Of a stretch of DNA of 48,530 nucleotides, positions 31,745-42,465 are shown one piece after another; the first letter of the stretch is position 1; every line of letters begins with the position of its first letter. The notes below the pieces were generated by a model. The model ran no database searches. It saw nothing but the letters and a program-made list of their open reading frames with translations, and had not been told where the DNA came from. Position numbers and translations under genes: made by a program. Source of the DNA: Zygnema cylindricum (taxonomy: Eukaryota > Streptophyta > Zygnematophyceae > Zygnematales > Zygnemataceae); NCBI GenBank assembly GCA_037447655.1, contig JBBHKE010000375.1, positions 1 through 48,530 of the forward strand. The letters are read 5' to 3'.

Positions 31745-33500
31745 GGGAAAAACAACACCTTGCTCGATAGATTGGAGAGCATCGGGGTCGTTCCACATAT
31801 CTTTTCTTTTGGCCCCTATGGGCGCCTGCCCCTTCAAGTCGGCTAAAAAAGTTGAGAATTCCCCCCTATATCGGGGAAGCGAGATAAAAGCGGAGGATGC
31901 TCAGAAGAGTCCCAGACTAATTTCAGGGTCCTCATCATACAGAGCCCTGGTAGAATCCATGGTGGAGGAATCGAGATTCCGGCTAAGTCCATCGGCATTA
32001 CCATGGATTTCCCCTGCTCTATGAACAATGTCGAAATCATAATCCTATATGATCAGAACCCATCTGGCAAGTTTTCCGTTTTAATTACTATTTTCCATGA
32101 TCCACTTCAGGGGTTCGTGATCAGTGATCAATGTGAAATGGACCTCGTACAAATAAGGTCTGAAATGTTGGATTGCCCATAATGCTGCGAGTAGCTCTCC
32201 GTGGTAACTGCTATATTTCCCTTCTGCTCTGTTGTTGCTGCGGTTGGCGTAGGCCACCACATATTCAGCTTCGGCATCATCAACTTGAGCCAAAATCGCT
32301 CCCAATCCAAACGTGCTCCAATCAGTGTAAAGGAGGAAATGCCTCTGGTGATCAGGCATCCGGAGCACAGGTTGCTGCTTCAGAGCATCCTTCAAGAACT
32401 AGAAGGTGATCTATTAGTCTTTGGCCCCTTTGCCATTCTTCTTCCTTCCACAATAGCTTGTTGAGGGGATGAGCGTGACTATTAAACTCGGGGATAAACT
32501 GCCGATAGTAGTTGGCCAAACCCAAAAGGTGCGAAGGGCCGATGTCCTGGGGTGGGGGAAGATCGTCAAAGGCTGCCACCTTGACCATGTAGGGACCCAC
32601 AGTTCCGAGAGTCACCTCATGTCCGAGGTAGATGATCTTCTTTACCCCAAAAATACCTTTCCCCGGGTGACATTTCAAGCCTGCTGCTTGGAGTGCCGGG
32701 GAACAATCTGGATATTCTCTAGGTGTTCCTCAAAAGTCTTTAAGAATATGATAACGTCATCAAAGTGCCGGGGAACAATCTGGATATGCTCTAGGTGTTC
32801 CTCAAAAGTCTTTAAGAATATGATAACGTCATCAATATAGCACCTGACACAATGTGTTCCTTAGAGTGCTTCGTCCATTGCCCGTTGGAATTTGGCTGGT
32901 GCATTCTTGAGCCCAAATGGCATGTAAATCCATTCATAAAGTGTGGAACCATCCCAAAATTCAGTTTTTTCCTCTGTTTCGGTTCCATGGCAATCTGGTG
33001 GAAATTGTTCTTCATGTCCAGAGTGGAGTAGATTGTGGCGCCAGCAAGAGAGTCAAATATCTTTTCCGGGGTCGGCATTGGATACCGGTCAGAAATGGTG
33101 TTAGTGTTCAACATCTAGAAATCTATAGTCTTCCTCGACAAGTCCTTCTTTGAAGGGAGAACTCACGGAGAAGCGAACCCATGAAGTCGTATACTTTCTT
33201 GAACCAATTCGGCTTCCACCAAAGTCAGGACTTTCGCTATAATAAATTCCATCTCCTTGAAGCTTTTTGGATAATGCTTCTGCCAAACAGTAGCCGTCTC
33301 GTCGATCAAATCGATTGGGAAAGGTGTTCCTTTGTAAATACCGAAATTTGTTTTTGTTCATAAGAACACCTGTTTGGGTTTGGCCAACAGTTCCGAAAGC
33401 CGTGCCTTCTCCTGAGGGTCCAACTTCTCCCCCAAGGTCTAATCCATTTTCCCCGGTTCAACGGCAGCCTAAGTTTTCGGCAGTATCCCCCAAAGGTTAA
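31745..33500 (-). pseudogene. Second Ty3/gypsy copy: RT and RNase H remnant
   Basis: A close relative of the 27-30 kb copy on the same strand. RNase H at 32081-32395 (TDWSTFGLGAILAQ, YSSYHGELLAALWA, LITDHEPL) has one continuous frame. RT at about 32480-33450 shows YSTLDMKNNFHQI and YIDD, but with frameshifts and a 72-bp tandem duplication at the YIDD site. The left end stops at 31745, in the tether region before the integrase, where the copia fragment begins, so the integrase is missing. Confidence 0.88.
32693..32836 (-). repeat. 72-bp in-frame duplication at the RT active site
   Basis: Units at 32693-32764 and 32765-32836 are nearly identical. On the minus strand the reading is YIDDVIIFLKTFEEHLE..., then again FDDVIIFLKTFEEHLE..., so the catalytic Asp-Asp pair and the following 22 residues are present twice without loss of frame. 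Confidence 0.9.
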
Positions 33501-35090
33501 TGTCAAATTCCAACCCTACTGCTGGATCTGCCTGTACCCCTCCAGCTAGGACACTACTGCTAACAATTTCCGCTAAGCTATCGCCATCTGAGCTGCCGCC
33601 CCACCCGACTAGGAAAACCTGAGGCGGTGAAATGTGATTTTTTCTCCTTTCTCTCTCCCTCTTAAGCTGCAAAGTTGCCTGCATCGTTAACAACTAAGGA
33701 GCTTGAAGGTAAACAGCCCTTGATTGGGGGGACTTGGGACTGGAAAAGGCTAATGCATGCTTGTGCACCCATGTGATCGAATTCCAATCCATACTTTGCC
33801 CAATTAGGCTGCACCTCTGAAGGTGTCAAATACCTAGTGTTGCCGTGGTGCCTTTATGAAATCCCATTGCTGCATCCCGTTCTGCAATCGTCGGTGTTGT
33901 CCAGTTTCCTGCCTTACTGTCAAAAATCATTCTTGCTACTTCTTTCCGATAAGTGTGACTGTGAGGAAAAGAGACCAAAGTCGGGAGTGCTTTCCGTGGG
34001 AATCCCGGTTTGTTGCACCAAAAGAAAGGGGAGCGGTCGAGTCGAGTCACAAGTGTGTCCATTATCCCTTCGCGAAGTATTTTCTCCACATAATTTTGCG
34101 GGTTGGGGATTTGCTTCCAACAGTTGCCGGAAGACTGGAAGCGAGATCATATTGGTCCAATATGCCCTGACTCTGTGTGCCCGGGATCCTATTTGGGCGG
34201 AGTCAAAAACCAAGGGAGCCCTAAAACCGGGTTACAGATTCCAACTGTCCGCAACTGCTTCCGCGATCACCCCGGGTGGGAATTTACAAAACGTACCCAC
34301 CGGTGCAGTCAGAACTAATGAACCCAGAGATTAATTGTTAACCGCAAATGTTTCACTTCTTCAGCTTTGATGCCTTTTCCTTTCCGCCAGGAGTATCACA
34401 AGGCCATCTTGTAATCACGATCTATTCTTTTTCCAAACTTGTTGAGATAGTTTCGGATGTTTTCATATTCTGCCAGACTCCGTGAGCTAAGGAAAAGGCA
34501 GACACTTGAAGTTGTTTAGGATTTAGGGTGTGATGTTGGTGAAGGAGGTGTTCGTTGACAGCCCGTGCCTTTGGTGATATCTCCACTGCTGTATATGACT
34601 CTAGTTGATATCTTGTTTTTAGAACAGCTTCTAAATCCAAACTGATTCCAAAAAATATAGATAAAATTTATAATCTTGAATCTGGGATTGTCAATGACAC
34701 CACATGTCGGTTGAATTCCTTATTACCAGACATGGTTTTGGAAGCATCAGACAGGGATGTAGAAACCACTTCCTTTATTGGTAAAGCAGAGAAAGTATGA
34801 TCCACTTCCTGTCGAAGTTTCGCCACCAGTAGTAATCTATCATTGTATTCCTCTTTCCACCGCTTTGAAATGGGGAATTGCTAGATTTTTTCGGCTATAT
34901 CTGTGGAAATGCCAAACAGTTCCGTCTGAGACGATATATAATACATCGGGTAGCAACTAGACACTGGGACATTTGTCTTCCCTAGACTTTATAAATCCAA
35001 AGGAACCACCACTTTGGTTCCTTCGAGATTTCCAGGTTCCCAAACGGTACACTATTCTTTCCATACGCTCAAACTCATATTTAGCCGGGT
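33501..35090 (-). pseudogene. Ty3 protease-RT linker region, unresolved
   Basis: Lies between the RT and the protease of the second Ty3 copy, where this type of pol has a poorly conserved linker. The minus strand has broken frames (for example 34422-34640, starting MDLEAVLKTRYQLESY) without recognisable motifs. The long plus-strand frame 33837-34334 shows no motif and I do not call it a gene. Confidence 0.45.
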
Positions 35091-36900
35091 CTAAGTTGCC
35101 ATTCCCAACAGAATTTCAAATTGAGTCCTTTCCACCACTAAGAAGGGAAGCTCAATTTTCACCCGTTGGCCTCCATCATCCGAAAACTCGATTTCTATGG
35201 CCTTGATAATCCCATGGACGAGTTGATTGCCGCTGCTTACGGTGATAAGTAGATATTGCTTGGGCAGATTTCGGGTCAGAATTCCTTGCGCATTTTCTGC
35301 AAAGCCCAAGTGGTGATGAGATTGGGGAGCAATCCAGTGTCGACTACAGCGTCCTGGTATCCTCCGTGCCCGTTGAGCTTGAAGTTTCCTGTTCGGTTCA
35401 CTATAAGAGCCACTGATAAGGCTTTGTAGTCCCTATCCACTATATAGGTTTTCGCATCTGTGGAAAAAAAGATCGAGGGTGGCGAAGTGGCCATGTCGAC
35501 CCTCCCTTTTCCAGAGTGGATTTCTTCTCCCAATGCCTGATTGAGGATTTCTTCGGGAAGGTTGTGGAAGGATGCAAGAGTCTTTACGTTGGTGAGGGCA
35601 TATGGCATGAGGTGCCGGACTAGCATGATAGCCGGTTTGGAGGAAAGAACGGTAGCTTTTGGTGAAGATGGGAGTAAATCTGGTTCTTGCGGATCTTGAT
35701 CCTGTCTTTTCTTCTCGTCATTCTCGAAGCTGCAATTTGGGATTAGCCGAGTTTGGGGAGTGTCATTTTCTGGGCGTTCTGCCATGTATCTTTCAAACCA
35801 GTCTTGATTGTCCATTTTCTCTCGTTCTAGTGACTCCTTTTCTCGTTGTTGTTTCTCGCTCTGGTAGTTCTCGAAAACGGAAGGCAATTTAGGTTTGGGA
35901 GGAAAGGATGGCGGATGAGTGGGTTTGATTCCAAGGCCAATGTCACTGTTAAGCAATACTACCCGGGGAGTAAAGGACAAAGGACCGGTACCTTTCTGAT
36001 TGTGGTCCCTCTGACCCATTTTCTGCATGTCCTATATTTGCATCAATGTGGAATTGCGGTGTTGGTAGAGGCTATCTCCCACCCAAACATTCCAAGCTCC
36101 GGACAGGAAAGTTCGGGCATGGTAGGCATTTGGGGGTTCTAAATCCCAACGTAATAAGTAATCATCATTAGCATCCGCTATGCTTTGAAGCTCAAGCTCC
36201 GCGAGCTTTTGTATCAACTCTTGTATCGTTTTTTGGAGTCATTGTGCTGCCGTAAGCGGAGCAGGCCGGGAAGAGGATCCCAAGTGGAGGGCAACCAGCT
36301 TTGCAGCCATTGCGGCCAGTTGCTGACTCTGCTGCTGGATGATGAATTTGGTGTAAGTCTTGTTGTAGCCACAGGTGCTCACTCCGGTTCCTCCTGGGTA
36401 AACGGTACTAGGCGTCATCAAGGATAGATGAGTTGAAGTGGGAGAGGGTTAACGGAAGTTTCTCCTTATCCAGTGAATAGGGCAAGCTGTATCATTTCGT
36501 TAAGAACTCCATTCTTTCGGAAACATAGCGTTCTTTATGCCCAAGAAAGTCGCAAGCCTTGCATTTGGTTCCTTTGGAGGTGTATTTACAGCGGATTTCA
36601 TTTCAGATGTAGGAATCATCAAACTTTGGAAATTTGATTTGTCCCAGTTTGGATTGCAACATTATGGCGATTTCTCCTCGGGGAGTCGGACGGTAAGCGT
36701 CTTTCGTTATTGGCGTCTTCTCTCCCCCCCTTCCACTTTAAGATTTTCTTGCTGCTTCCGATTCCTTTCTGCAAGTTATTTCTCCTATTCTTTTAGCTTC
36801 ATGGCCAGCTCCGGTTTACGTTTCCGTGTGTAGAGCTTCCACCCATGGCCAGTCTGCTGACAATTTGAGCAATTGTAAAAAAAATCACTTTCGTCTGCTC
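35091..36900 (-). pseudogene. Second Ty3 copy: gag C-terminus and protease
   Basis: Reading leftward on the minus strand there are two Gag zinc knuckles. The first is CSNCQQTGHGWKLY (about 36835-36880), with Tyr at the last Cys position. The second is CKACDFLGHKERYV (about 36515-36560), with Val at the last Cys position. A 250-codon open frame (35276-36028) then has a Lys/Glu-rich helical segment (EKQQREKESLEREK) and, near residue 230, the retropepsin motif AVVDTGLLPNLIT. After a frameshift, 35091-35309 gives the rest of the protease: AIEIEF, LPFLVVE, FEILLGMAT. The protease fold would be a Ty3-type aspartic protease dimer. The N-terminal part of Gag is cut off by the inverted LTR at about 36935. 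Confidence 0.8.
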
Positions 36901-36934
36901 CCATTCCCGTTTCTGACCCGCTGTCAGCCACTTG

Positions 36935-37555
36935 CTTTGTCAAGCTCGAGTGCTTTTCAGGCACACTTCTATATTACCGAGGATTTCCGTACCTTCCTAC
37001 CCGTACTGTTCTCAGAGTACGAAAAAGTTACCGCAACCAGCCAGAAGGATTATGGTATTTCCTCAACTGAACCAGACGCACTTTATTTCGCGCCTAACAG
37101 AGGCCGGACGACAAAGTTCTACCGTCTCAAAGATCACAGTTCCGTCACATAGTACTAGCTTCCACCAGCCCTAGTGGGGGGTACATTCTGGATTGCCACG
37201 TAGACTTCCGGACTGTAATCTAGCTTATGCTGTTAGCTGTCTGTAGCAATTTAGTTCAGGTCTAACTGACCAGCGGTCTACTAATTACCTTCAGTCAAAG
37301 CTTGGCACTTCTGTGTCCTTTTCTTTGAGGTTTGGCTTATAACTGCAAATCAAATAATAACTTCTGGCCGTGGATCCAGCCGTAGTTAGATGTCTAACAT
37401 TTTGCCCCAAGTGTAGTACGGACTATTTTGTCCTCTGTCAGTTCGATTGCTCTTGCTTGCCGCTCATTGGTTCATAGCATAGTTTTGACTTTTGGACCTG
37501 ATTTTGGACAAACTTTGATGTATAAGGCGCTTGGGGCCGAAGGAGACAGGTTGCT
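36935..37555 (+). mobile_element. Ty3/gypsy LTR segment, opposite orientation
   Basis: About 620 bp that are the reverse complement of 26180-26815, with clear matches such as CTTTTCAGGCACACTT, AAGTTCTACCGT.TCAAAGAT, GGATTGCCACGTA and TTTGATGTATAAGGC.CTTGGGG. It faces the opposite way from the Ty3 coding remnants, so it is not their own 5' LTR. It is cut at 37555 by a FAM-E repeat. Confidence 0.75.
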
Positions 37556-37743
37556 TACGGCGGATCGCGAACCGATCCGATGATTAATGTTCGAAATATT
37601 AATTGGCCGTACGAAACATAATGCGGCGGTCGACATTTGGTGAATTGGATGCCACCGGAGCTACAGACGGGGGCGGCATCAATTTGGATATTTTGGTGAG
37701 GGACGCGAAATCGCGTCCAACACATGATACTTAATTTGGACGG
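37556..37743 (+). repeat. FAM-E left arm
   Basis: 188 bp whose inverted counterpart is at 38306-38515. Both contain CGGCGGATCG, GGCCGTACGAAACATAATGCGG, GGCATCCAATTCAC (as complement), a GGACGCGA/TCGCGTCC hairpin and GGACGGTCCAGA at the inner edge. It truncates the inverted LTR at 37555. Confidence 0.75.
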
Positions 37744-38300
37744 TCCAGATTCCACTCAGAATTCTACAGAATAACCAAACCAAGCTAAAACTACTCAACC
37801 AGAGAGTTTCTAGGCCACTTAGTATTCCCACCAATTTTCATATAACAATACAAAACCGAATAATCACAACACTCATTCAAAGTTGCAGAAAAACAGCCTG
37901 CCAGAACTTTGATAAATATGACCAACTTCAAAATGAAGCCCCAAGCAAATTAGACACACAATGGATCTACAAATTGCCACAATATTTCTAATACAAGGAG
38001 GAACACACATGAAAAATTTCAGATAATTCTGCCAATAGAGCTGAGAGCAATTCTCAGATGAAATTCCCAAAAAGGAGCAGAAACAGTTTCGGTCCAAAAA
38101 AAGTTCCTAAGTCTCAAAATGACTAAGTCCTACACATATACACTACAGCTTACTACTCACTGAACGGAGGCATACCAGCTGTACGTAATCAATCAACTAC
38201 CTCTATTAATGTGAGTGTACAAACAGTATACACTAATAATGAAAACACAAGACAAAACATTGTTACATATTTATAAGCCTTATGAATTCTGTCAAATGAC
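37744..38300 (-). mobile_element. Copia LTR/leader fragment, inverted copy
   Basis: 37744-38060 is the reverse complement of 30205-30515 (for example AGAATTCTACAGAATAACC and GGAGGAACACACATG). 38061-38300 extends further into sequence missing from the truncated plus-strand copy and so is probably more of the same LTR. It is enclosed by the FAM-E inverted pair. Confidence 0.75.
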
Positions 38301-38305
38301 TCTGG

Positions 38306-38515
38306 ACCGTCCAAATTAAGTATCATGTGATGGACGCGATTTCGCGTCCCTCACCTAAATGTCCAAACTGATGCCGCCGCTTTCCGTAGCTCCGGTGGCA
38401 TCCAATTCACCAAATGTCGACCGCCGCATTATGTTTCGTACGGCCAATTAATATTTCGAACATTAATCATCGGATCGCTTTGCGATCCGCCGTACATTTT
38501 TCCGCGTCACTTAAA
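38306..38515 (-). repeat. FAM-E right arm
   Basis: Inverted match to 37556-37743. It also continues outward through CGCGTCAC and CCGTACG, as in copy 1 at 22710, so the left arm is truncated relative to this one. Its hairpins are GGACGCGA-tt-TCGCGTCC (about 38330) and GGATCGC-ttt-GCGATCC (about 38475). Confidence 0.75.
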
Positions 38516-38559
38516 GTCCAATTCCGTACGTTCCAATAGTCTTAGTACTTAGGACGTAG

Positions 38560-38730
38560 GTTGCTATGACTGCGATGTGACCAGCGCAGCATGGCAGCAC
38601 AATATCATTTTCATACATGCTGCTATGGCTGCGGTGTGACCAACGCACCATGGCAGCATAGTAATGTAATATAGAGAGGACTAAAGGTTTCCCCAAACCA
38701 ATACTCCCCCAAACCTTTAGACTCTCTAAG
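38560..38730. repeat. Direct repeat and adjacent hairpin
   Basis: Two copies of GCTATGRCTGCGRTGTGACC-like sequence with CATGGCAGCA, about 67 bp apart (starting near 38562 and 38630). Directly after, CTAAAGGTTT (about 38680) pairs with AAACCTTTAG (about 38712), extended outward by GAGAG/CTCTC. Function unknown. Confidence 0.6.
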
Positions 38731-39383
38731 CCACTGTCCACATTCCTCCCTTCTTCCCTTTGTTCAACGGTCACTCAATTAATTCGGTTCATCCTAGAAC
38801 AATTAGTATCATTACTCCCCCAATTTGTAAATCCATTCGAACCTCCACTGTAAATCCCGATAGCATAACAAATCTAAACCACGTACTTCACTCACGAAAC
38901 ATTCTCTACGCACGATACGTCGCGTACGCACAAAACTCATTTTCAAAAAATAACAAGTGGCGCCTACACGAATTTTTCACCTCTCCGTGAAATGGCACTA
39001 CAGCCTCCAAACCCCTTCAAAACAAAAATCGTACAATATGCAAGCAGACAAATACGAGTAGCCCTGTATTGTTTTTCCTAGTCAAAAACTTTTGAGAACT
39101 TTTCACACGTGGCAATGTGTTTTCCGATTTGTGTAAACGATTCTACTTTATTTAAAACACATTGCCGATCTGGTTTATGATAAGTTTGAAGATGACGTGA
39201 CAGTGGCTCGAAAAAACACAAGACGACAAATTTTTGAACATCCTACGTTCGAGGATGACGCAAATTGTACTCTGCAAAATTGCGATTTGTTCGTACAGTT
39301 GCAACTTAGGCAGTACGGCGCTAAGTTTTAAAGGAAAACGACAGAAAAAAACCCGAACTTAGCCACATGGGGCCGTACCCTAA
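38731..39383. other. Intergenic, nothing recognised
   Basis: No gene, element end or RNA gene is seen. Confidence 0.4.
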
Positions 39384-40094
39384 GGCCTCTTTTCCATTAA
39401 GCGGTCCCAAAAAACATATGGAGACGTCTATTTGTAGGGTTTACTGGCAGGGCGTTCCATTGTGTTGTGATGTTAAACAACATTTCGCAATTATAATTGG
39501 CGCCTCGTAGCTTAGCGTCAATATTTTGAAAATATGTAAATGTTATTCAAACGGAAAGTCATAAGGTAATATCTGTACCGTTGGAGGTAGTTAAAGATTC
39601 GTACGAAAATTTTGCGGCCAGATTTTAATTTTGAAAATGGAAATCAAAATTTCAAAACGGAACGGCATAAAGACGCGGCAAATTTGAAGGTCGTTGGATG
39701 TCAGACAGAGCGTGTGAGGATTCTTTCAGTTGACTTGCATCCAGCGTGGCAAGAGGCACATAGCCTCTACGACGTGTAGGCCTGTGATCGCCTATTCGAG
39801 TTGGATATTTTTTTCTTTTTCTTCACGTGTACCAATGGTACAAGACCAGTGTGAAGCAACTCTCCTCGCGAGGAGAGTTTCTTCACACTAAACGATTTGC
39901 GCGATTGCTTCGCGAATCTAAAATGTGAAACATTCAACGGTCGAAACTTACGCCTATAATATTGGAGCATCCCAACAGCCATCCGGTAAACATGTTTCGT
40001 TTGACAACAAAAAAAAAATATACAAATTTGTACAGTTTAGTTTCGTAAAGCGTCTATTAAACAACCCCACTTTTCCTCTAATGGAAGACCACCC
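39384..40094 (+). mobile_element. FAM-B copy 5, PIF/Harbinger-like MITE
   Basis: A 711-bp copy flanked by TAA on both sides (39381-39383 and 40095-40097). Ends are GGCCTCTTTTCCATTAAG and (read inward) GGGTGGTCTTCCATTAG. It is closest to copy 2, which lies in opposite orientation 34 kb away. It contains the hairpin at 39848-39889. The open frames at 39767-39982 and 39925-40149 overlap on opposite strands without motifs. Confidence 0.88.
39848..39889. repeat. FAM-B copy 5 internal hairpin
   Basis: A 42-nt palindrome. The arms AGTGTGAAG and CTTCACACT flank a 22-nt perfect palindrome centred on CTCGCGAG, with a single C-T mismatch between them. Copy 3 has the same kind of mismatch at the same junction. 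It lies about 225 bp from the GGGTGG end. Confidence 0.9.
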
Positions 40095-40097
40095 TAA

Positions 40098-42000
40098 AGA
40101 AGTGGGAGTCGCGCAACACGTTTATTTACATGTGGTTGTTACAGTTTAGTTACCGTAAGACATGGCCGTGTGTAGATTCTTGCTTTCTTATGACAATTAA
40201 TGTCCACAAGCGCAGCCAAACCAGGTCAAAGTTAGTCAACGGATTGACCGTCAAATCTTAACTCAACTATACCGAATTCCTAATTTCGTCTATGCAGATT
40301 GTACTATTATGTAAGGTTGACGTAGGCGCTTGCGCCCAACCAAGGCGACGCGTGTAATTATCATTTACCATTAAATGTATCAAGCTTATTGACTTATTTT
40401 TATTGTTTCATTTCCTTAATATTCTAGACCCACTATATTTTTGAATCGCTTAATTGACCTCGTTAGTTGTTGCATTGCAAATTGCTCCACCTTTGTGAAA
40501 GCTGGGAAGGGTACCTCGTGAAGCCATTGATTCGAGCATCTATTCCACAACGTTGAAACCATCTTTGTTCCCAAATAATACATAGGTTTTTTGTTAATTC
40601 CTTATAAACCGAAATGATTTTCTCGTGCATTTTTTATGGATACTTGTGGTAGTAACAAATTATTTTACTATAGTTGTCCTTCTTTGTTTAGGCTCTATTC
40701 TATCTATAATAATTGTAGGGTTGTGCATGTGCCTTTTGCATTTGTCGTGTCGTTTCATCAATGTCCGTGTGAATTCATCTCGCAAGTTGAATGTTAATCA
40801 GTAAGTTATACTGTTGATGCTTTGTCTTACTTGTGTAAAGGTTTGTTGGTTACATTCTTTTTTCAATTCCACGTTGACGGCCAAAAAAATCGTGTCGTGA
40901 CGAGTTGAATTGTCTGTTGAATTGTCGTTTATAAACTGTTGTCCGTGATTTTAACTTATGCAAACACTTGAAGTAAGCCGACAATCAAAATTTGAAATTT
41001 GTATGAAGGATGAAAAAATCAGCGTTGTATAATGTGTGTGGAATTAACCAATATACCTCTTTATGGGTTTTTAGTTGAATTACCATTCGTAAGTAAACAA
41101 GACAAAAGTATACATCTTGTGTTCACAACATTACGCATGCATTTTCAAACGTGTTAGATGAGAAACAGAAAAATACGAGTGTCGAACTATTGAAGTATGC
41201 ATAGTCTTAAAAGTGCTCGACTGTGAAACAAATTTAGTGTAAACACACATTTATGTGAAAAATACTTCACTCAATTTTTAATTCCGTAGGTTTATGTGTC
41301 GAAACATAAGTAATCAATATGTAATAAATATCATGTTATTCTTGCCAACGTGACGCAAAACAATTATTAACAAATGTTAAATCGATGAATTGTCGTTGAA
41401 ATCATGTAGACAATAACAATGTACTTATTATACATGGCGTATTATTTGTCGATAATCAGAATATTATTTTTTTGTGATGTATTGATAATCGATATTCCGA
41501 ATTGATGTATCGCATCACCGATAACCACAACATGATATCACTATCGAGATATCAACGATGTATCCAAAATAAGAAAATTATATTTTTCACGCATAACAAA
41601 AAACCAAAATAGGTCCCTTATTTGGTTCAACTGTTTGTTTGACATAGTATATGAAAAAAAAAAATGCGAAGCGAAAAAAAAAAAAAAAAAAAACATATAT
41701 ATATATTATATGTATTATGAATGAATTTGTAATTTATGCATTGATTTTGAGCTACATTTCATTGCATTTGTTTTTTGCGTACTTGTTTGACATTATCGAC
41801 AAAGAATAAACATTTGATATTATAATTAACCATAAAACCTTTCCACTCACGTAGAGTATCGAGCATCAACGATATTAAATCTATCGCGTGGGCGCAAACT
41901 GTTTAACTTTGGAAAAATGGGCACACAAAAAATAAAACGTCATAAATAGTTTTTGTCGTTCAAAGTGGTTGGTCTGATAGATGCGCTCTGCGTCGCTCAT
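40098..42000. other. Intergenic AT-rich DNA
   Basis: No gene is recognised. 41440-41560 has CGATAT/TATCG-rich sequence reminiscent of the hAT subterminal regions, but no ends are found. 41660-41715 holds A-rich runs followed by a short AT microsatellite. Confidence 0.4.
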
Positions 42001-42009
42001 TCCGTACAA

Positions 42010-42145
42010 ATTAGGTTTGTATATTGCACACACTATCAGCCGGTGCTCGATTGGTAGAGTTAGTGCACGGGAAACACCAGTTCTCGGGTTTGATACATAA
42101 CTTTACCATTTTTTTAAGACAATCCTTTGGCGCCCATGATATAAA
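42010..42145 (+). repeat. tRNA-related SINE-like unit 1
   Basis: After GCACACACTATCAGCCGG comes GCTCGATTGGTAGAG (box A-like, compare TAGCTCAGTTGGTAGAG of tRNAs), then CGGGTTTGATAC (box B-like). The acceptor arm does not pair, so it is not a tRNA gene. A related unit lies about 310 bp downstream. Confidence 0.5.
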
Positions 42146-42324
42146 TTAGATATCATTCATTCTCTACATAGTATTGCAAGTATAGCAACCCACACTCGAC
42201 GGATACATCGTGAGGGGTCGAGTGGAAAATTGTCTACTAAGGACTCCACATGTGTGTATTGCGTTTAAACTGGATGGTGTGAGAGTACCACAAGTGCGTC
42301 GCTTATCACCGTATGGATTAAATG

Positions 42325-42465
42325 TTGGCACTTGCACACATTATTAGTCGGGTAACTCAGTTGATAAAGTTAGTGTAAAGGTACTACTAGGTTGTCGAGT
42401 TTGATCCTCGGCTTGCTATTTTTGCCATAGTTGATACTTTTGGCACTCATGCAATATGTTGAATA
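42325..42465 (+). repeat. tRNA-related SINE-like unit 2
   Basis: GGGTAACTCAGTTGATAAAG (box A-like) and CGAGTTTGATCCTCG (box B-like, with a pairing T-arm) are preceded by GCACACATTATTAGTCGG and followed by TTGGCACTCATG..ATA, as in unit 1 (TTTGGCGCCCATGATATA). The pair looks like two insertions or a tandem duplication of a tRNA-derived SINE. Confidence 0.55.

Noticed and set aside
33837-34334. 165-codon plus-strand frame inside the Ty3 copy
   Set aside because: No motif, and it overlaps the antisense of the Ty3 linker region.
42345-42420. A functional tRNA gene
   Set aside because: Box A and B resemble tRNA but the acceptor stem does not pair and no proper anticodon arm forms; better as a SINE unit.
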